This document shows positions 13,500 to 16,508 of a stretch of 16,508 nt of DNA, one piece after another. Made by a program: the position numbers and the translations under genes. Positions within the stretch are counted from its first letter, which is position 1, and every line of letters begins with the position of its first letter. The stretch is from an uncultured Actinomycetes bacterium (GTDB lineage Bacteria; Actinomycetota; Thermoleophilia; Solirubrobacterales; 70-9), in contig CALCIA010000201.1 of NCBI GenBank assembly GCA_937907435.1, forward strand, positions 1 through 16,508, written 5' to 3'. The notes under the pieces were generated by a model that was not told the DNA's origin, searched no databases, and worked only from the letters and a program-made list of their open reading frames with translations.

Positions 13500-15263
13500 A
13501 TGATCCAGGAGAGCCCCGCGAGCGCCGCCCTCGGCGCCGTCCCAGATTCGCCCCCACCGACCCCGACGACGGGGGCCGACGCGATCCTCCGCGTGCTCGA
13601 GGAGGAGGGCGCCGAGGTCTGCTTCGGCATCCCCGGCGGCGCCATCCTGCCGCTCTACGACGCGCTGGCGCGGGGGACGTCGCTGCGCCACGTGCTCGCC
13701 TGCCACGAGCAGGGCGCGGGCCACATGGCGGAGGCCTACGCGCGGGCGACCGGGCGGCCGGGGGTCGTCTTCGCCACCTCCGGTCCCGGCGCGACCAACC
13801 TGGTGACGCCGATCGCCGACGCGCAGATGGACTCGACCCCGCTGGTCTGCGTGACCGGCCAGGTGCGGGCCGAGCTGATCGGCACCCAGGCCTTCCAGGA
13901 GTGCGACATCGTCGGCGTCACCCGGCCGCTGGTGAAGGGGTCCTGGCTCGTCCGCGATCCGGCCGAGCTGGCGGCGACCGTGCGTGCGGCCTACCGGCTG
14001 GCGGCGTCGGGGCGGCCGGGGCCGGTGCTGGTCGACGTGCCGCGGGACGCGCAGGCGGCGGCGGTCGAGTGGGTGCCCGCGGGTGGGGGAGCGCGCGGTC
14101 GGCGCGGTCGTCCCCGGCCCCGCCCCGAGAAGCGGGCGTCCGAGCGGGACGTCCTCGCCGTGGCGCGGGCGATCGAAGCGGCGGAGCGCCCGGTCCTCTA
14201 CGTCGGCGGCGGCGCGGTGGCGGCCGCGGCGGGGCCGGTGGTGGCGCGGCTCGCCGAGGCCGGCGGGATCCCGGTGGTGACGACGCTGATGGCGAAAGGC
14301 GTGGTCCCCGAGTCCCACCCGCTGAACTTCGGCTGCCCCGGCATGCACGGGGGCAAGTGGGCGAACTGGGCGCTCAACATGGCCGACCTGATCGTCGCCG
14401 TCGGCGCCCGCTTCGACGATCGCGTCACCGGCCGGGTGGAGGAGTTCGCGCCCGCCGCCAAGGTCGCCCACTTCGACGTCGACCCGGCCGAGATCGGCAA
14501 GATCCGCCATGCCGAGCTGCCGGTCCTCGGCGATCTCCGCGATGCCGTGGCGCGCACGCGCGACGCGCTGGCCGCGCCCGCCGACTCGGCAGCCTGGCTG
14601 CGCCTGGTGCGCGGCTGGCGTGAGCGCTTCCCGCTGCGTTACGCCACGGGCGGGCCGGGCCTGCGGGGGCCGCAGGTGCTCGAGCACCTCGCCGCGGCGG
14701 TCGCCGGCCACGAGGAGGTGATCTGGACCACCGGCGTCGGCCAGCACCAGATGTGGGCGATGCAGTACCTGCCCTGCGAGCGGCCGCGCTCGTTCCTCAC
14801 CTCGGGCGGGCACGGGACGATGGGCTTCGGGCTGCCGGCGGCGATCGGCGCCCGCGCCGCGCGCCCGGAGGCGACCGTCGTCTGCGTCGACGGCGACGGC
14901 TCCTTCCTGATGACCTGCCAGGAGCTCGGGACCGCGGTCGCCGAGCGCCTGCCGGTCGTCGTCGTGGTGCTCGACAACGGCGGCCTCGGCATGGTGCGCC
15001 AGTGGCAGGAGATGTTCTACGACGGGCGGCTCTCCCAGGTCCGGCCGGCGCCGCAGGCCGACATCGCCGCGGTCGCCCGCGGGTTCGGCGCCCGCGCCTT
15101 CACCGTCCGGATCGAGGGCGAGCTGTGCGCCGCCTTCGGCGCGGCGCTCGCCTGCGGGGAGACCTGCGTGCTCGACGTCAAGGTCGAGCCGGGGGAGCGG
15201 CTCTACCCGATGATCGAGCCCGGCGCGGCCGCGGTCGACGTGCGCGAGCACCCGGGGACATGA
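13500..15263 (+). CDS. ilvB: Acetolactate synthase large-subunit-like TPP enzyme
   Basis: This is a thiamine-diphosphate enzyme, 587 residues, most like the catalytic subunit of acetohydroxyacid synthase, which joins two pyruvates, or pyruvate and 2-oxobutyrate, at the start of branched-chain amino acid synthesis. After a Pro/Ala-rich tail (about 1-20) come FGIPGGAILPLYDAL, the cofactor-activating Glu E70 in HEQGAGHMAEAYAR, SGPGATNLVTPIADA, GCPGMHG, the ALS-typical GARFDDRVTG, and the TPP site GDGSF (465-469) with N493 in LDNGGLGMVRQWQEMFY. Relatives usually have NN where this has DN; the metal-liganding second Asn is kept. No ilvN or ilvC follows, so it is either an orphan large subunit or a catabolic paralogue. 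ATG 13500 has a weak ribosome binding site. Confidence 0.85.
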   Translation: MIQESPASAALGAVPDSPPPTPTTGADAILRVLEEEGAEVCFGIPGGAILPLYDALARGTSLRHVLACHEQGAGHMAEAYARATGRPGVVFATSGPGATNLVTPIADAQMDSTPLVCVTGQVRAELIGTQAFQECDIVGVTRPLVKGSWLVRDPAELAATVRAAYRLAASGRPGPVLVDVPRDAQAAAVEWVPAGGGARGRRGRPRPRPEKRASERDVLAVARAIEAAERPVLYVGGGAVAAAAGPVVARLAEAGGIPVVTTLMAKGVVPESHPLNFGCPGMHGGKWANWALNMADLIVAVGARFDDRVTGRVEEFAPAAKVAHFDVDPAEIGKIRHAELPVLGDLRDAVARTRDALAAPADSAAWLRLVRGWRERFPLRYATGGPGLRGPQVLEHLAAAVAGHEEVIWTTGVGQHQMWAMQYLPCERPRSFLTSGGHGTMGFGLPAAIGARAARPEATVVCVDGDGSFLMTCQELGTAVAERLPVVVVVLDNGGLGMVRQWQEMFYDGRLSQVRPAPQADIAAVARGFGARAFTVRIEGELCAAFGAALACGETCVLDVKVEPGERLYPMIEPGAAAVDVREHPGT

Positions 15264-15270
15264 GCGACCG

Positions 15271-16473
15271 ATGAGCGACGACGTCCAGGCTCTGGTCGAC
15301 GCGCTGGCCGCCGAGCTCGACCGCCCGACCGGCGTCGACGACCGCCACTTCCGCTCGGTCGCCTACAGCTCCCATCCGGAGGGCGTCGACTCGGTCCGGA
15401 TCGCCTCGATCCTGCAGCGCGAGGCGCCGCGCCGGGTGACCGAGTGGCTGGAATCGCTCGGCGTCCAGGAGGCGACCGAGGCGCTGCGGGTGCCGGCCAA
15501 CGCCGAGTTCGAGATGGCCGCCCGCGTCTGCGTCCCGCTGCGCTTCGACGCCGTGCCGCTCGGTTACCTCTGGCTGATCGACGAGCCCGAGCCGCTCACC
15601 GACGAGCAGCTGGGGGAGGCGGGGCGCTACGCGGAGGAGTTCGCCGTGGCGCTCTACCGGGCGCGGCTCCTGGAGCGTGATGACCGGCGGCGGGAGCGCG
15701 AGCTGGTCGGCCAGCTGCTCGGGCTGCGCGAGGGCGACGCGACGCTTGCCGCCGAGGAGCTGCTGCGCGCCGGGCACCTGGTCAAGGCGCCGACCTACGC
15801 GGTGCTGGTCGCGGCGGCGCCGGGCGAGGAGGGCGAGGCGGCGCCGGACGCCGTGCGGGTGCGCCTGGTCGACGCCGCCGAGCAGCTCCGCCGCGCGGTC
15901 GCCCCGCACCACCTGCTGGTCCTCGTCCACGGCGGCGAGGTCGTCGTCGTCCTCGCCTGTACCTCGCCGGGCGAGTCGACGCGGCGCGCGGCGGCGCTGG
16001 CCGCGGCCGCCGGTGGCGCGGAGGAGGGGGGACGCACCCTGGTCGGGGTGAGCGACGAGTTCGCCACCACGGGCGCGCTGCGCGCCGGCTACCGCCAGGC
16101 CCGCGCCGCCGGCCGGGTCGCGGCGGCGATCGGCCGCGAGGGCCCGGTTGCCTCCTGGGGCGACCTCGGCGCCTACCGGGTGGTGGTCACCATGCTCGGC
16201 GACCGCGACCCCACCGACCGGATCCCCGACTCCTTCCAGCGCCTCCTCGCCGCCGACGAAGGCCCGGTCCTGATCGAGACCCTGGAGCGTTATCTCGACC
16301 TGGCCGGCGACGCCCGCGCCGCCGCCGACCTCCTCTACATCCACCGCTCGAGCCTCTACGGCCGCCTCCACCGCATCGAGGAAATCGCCGCCGTCGACCT
16401 CCGCTCCGGCGAGGACCGCCTCGAACTCCACCTGGCCGTCCGGCTGTGGCGGTTGGGGGGGGTGGGGGGGTGA
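15271..16473 (+). CDS. PucR/CdaR-family transcriptional regulator
   Basis: This is a probable DNA-binding activator or repressor, 400 residues. The N-terminal part (about 1-125) looks like a GAF-type sensor, ending in an arginine-rich helix (RARLLERDDRRRERELVGQL). The middle (about 150-300) has the alpha/beta pattern of the CdaR GGDEF-like domain. The C-terminal PucR helix-turn-helix (about 340-390) reads LERYLDLAGDARAAADLLYI, then HRSSLYGRLHRIEEI. PucR proteins usually control nearby catabolic or nitrogen-salvage genes. It begins 7 bases after the ilvB-like stop, with GGGGA at 15254-15258, so the two are probably cotranscribed. The last residues (RLGGVGG) and the stop lie in long G runs and may be affected by homopolymer errors, but the HTH is intact. 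Confidence 0.85.
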   Translation: MSDDVQALVDALAAELDRPTGVDDRHFRSVAYSSHPEGVDSVRIASILQREAPRRVTEWLESLGVQEATEALRVPANAEFEMAARVCVPLRFDAVPLGYLWLIDEPEPLTDEQLGEAGRYAEEFAVALYRARLLERDDRRRERELVGQLLGLREGDATLAAEELLRAGHLVKAPTYAVLVAAAPGEEGEAAPDAVRVRLVDAAEQLRRAVAPHHLLVLVHGGEVVVVLACTSPGESTRRAAALAAAAGGAEEGGRTLVGVSDEFATTGALRAGYRQARAAGRVAAAIGREGPVASWGDLGAYRVVVTMLGDRDPTDRIPDSFQRLLAADEGPVLIETLERYLDLAGDARAAADLLYIHRSSLYGRLHRIEEIAAVDLRSGEDRLELHLAVRLWRLGGVGG

Positions 16474-16508
16474 TGGGGGGGGCGGGGGGCGGGCGGGGGT
16501 TCGGGGGG
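16474..16508. other. G-run window edge
   Basis: After the PucR-type stop the sequence is nearly pure G with a few C and T. The G tracts already begin at 16455 inside the gene. No gene or terminator can be recognised. The stretch could form G-quadruplexes or reflect poor-quality contig-end sequence. Confidence 0.5.

Noticed and set aside
13416..15251. 611-codon minus-strand ORF opposite the ilvB-like gene, extending into its leader
   Set aside because: The translation is Arg/His/Pro/Asp-rich with no fold signature, and its end in the leader is only hairpin sequence.
16440..16508. Telomere-like or G-quadruplex regulatory repeat at the window end
   Set aside because: The G runs are irregular with no repeat unit. 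Contig-edge or low-quality sequence is simpler.

Overview
The window is very GC-rich, with almost every third codon position G or C, and all credible genes lie on the + strand. Composition, GTG/TTG starts, a polyserine linker behind a lipobox, ATGA/GTGA gene overlaps and a possible leaderless leader ORF all suggest a high-GC actinomycetote. A Thermoleophilia/Solirubrobacterales-like organism is my best guess, from style only and with no search run. The C-rich first 53 bases and the G-run-filled last 70 bases look like contig ends.

Region 1 (about 54-13201) looks like one catabolic operon. A consensus-like -35, a perfect 16-bp palindrome and a strong Shine-Dalgarno precede a GntR/FCD regulator that probably starts at TTG 151. 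The regulator overlaps hyuA by 4 bases. HyuB carries a C-terminal zinc-ribbon extension that resembles the gamma subunit of acetone/acetophenone carboxylases. A ribose-type ABC importer follows: a lipoprotein binding protein, a double ATPase and two different permeases. Three dehydrogenases come last: an SDR, an aldehyde dehydrogenase, and a tartrate/isopropylmalate-type oxidative decarboxylase. Successive genes overlap by 4 to 11 bases, except for the short gaps before hyuB (14 bases) and the binding protein (76 bases).

My reading is an import-and-degrade module. A small polar compound enters through the importer. Oxidoreductases turn alcohol or aldehyde groups into ketone or acid groups. 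The HyuA/HyuB-gamma enzyme does an ATP-dependent carboxylation or ring opening, and the TtuC-like enzyme oxidatively decarboxylates a hydroxy acid. The substrate cannot be read from the sequence, and the order of steps is inference.

Region 2 (13202-16473) holds a 298-base regulatory gap, an acetolactate-synthase-type TPP enzyme without a following small subunit, and a PucR-family regulator. The gap contains several perfect inverted repeats and a 27-codon ORF that begins exactly where a TANNNT -10 box would place the transcription start. It ends inside one hairpin, and V/I/L/I codons precede its stop. It is a candidate ribosome-mediated attenuator for the ilvB-like gene.

No tRNA, rRNA, CRISPR array, insertion sequence or phage-like gene was seen.
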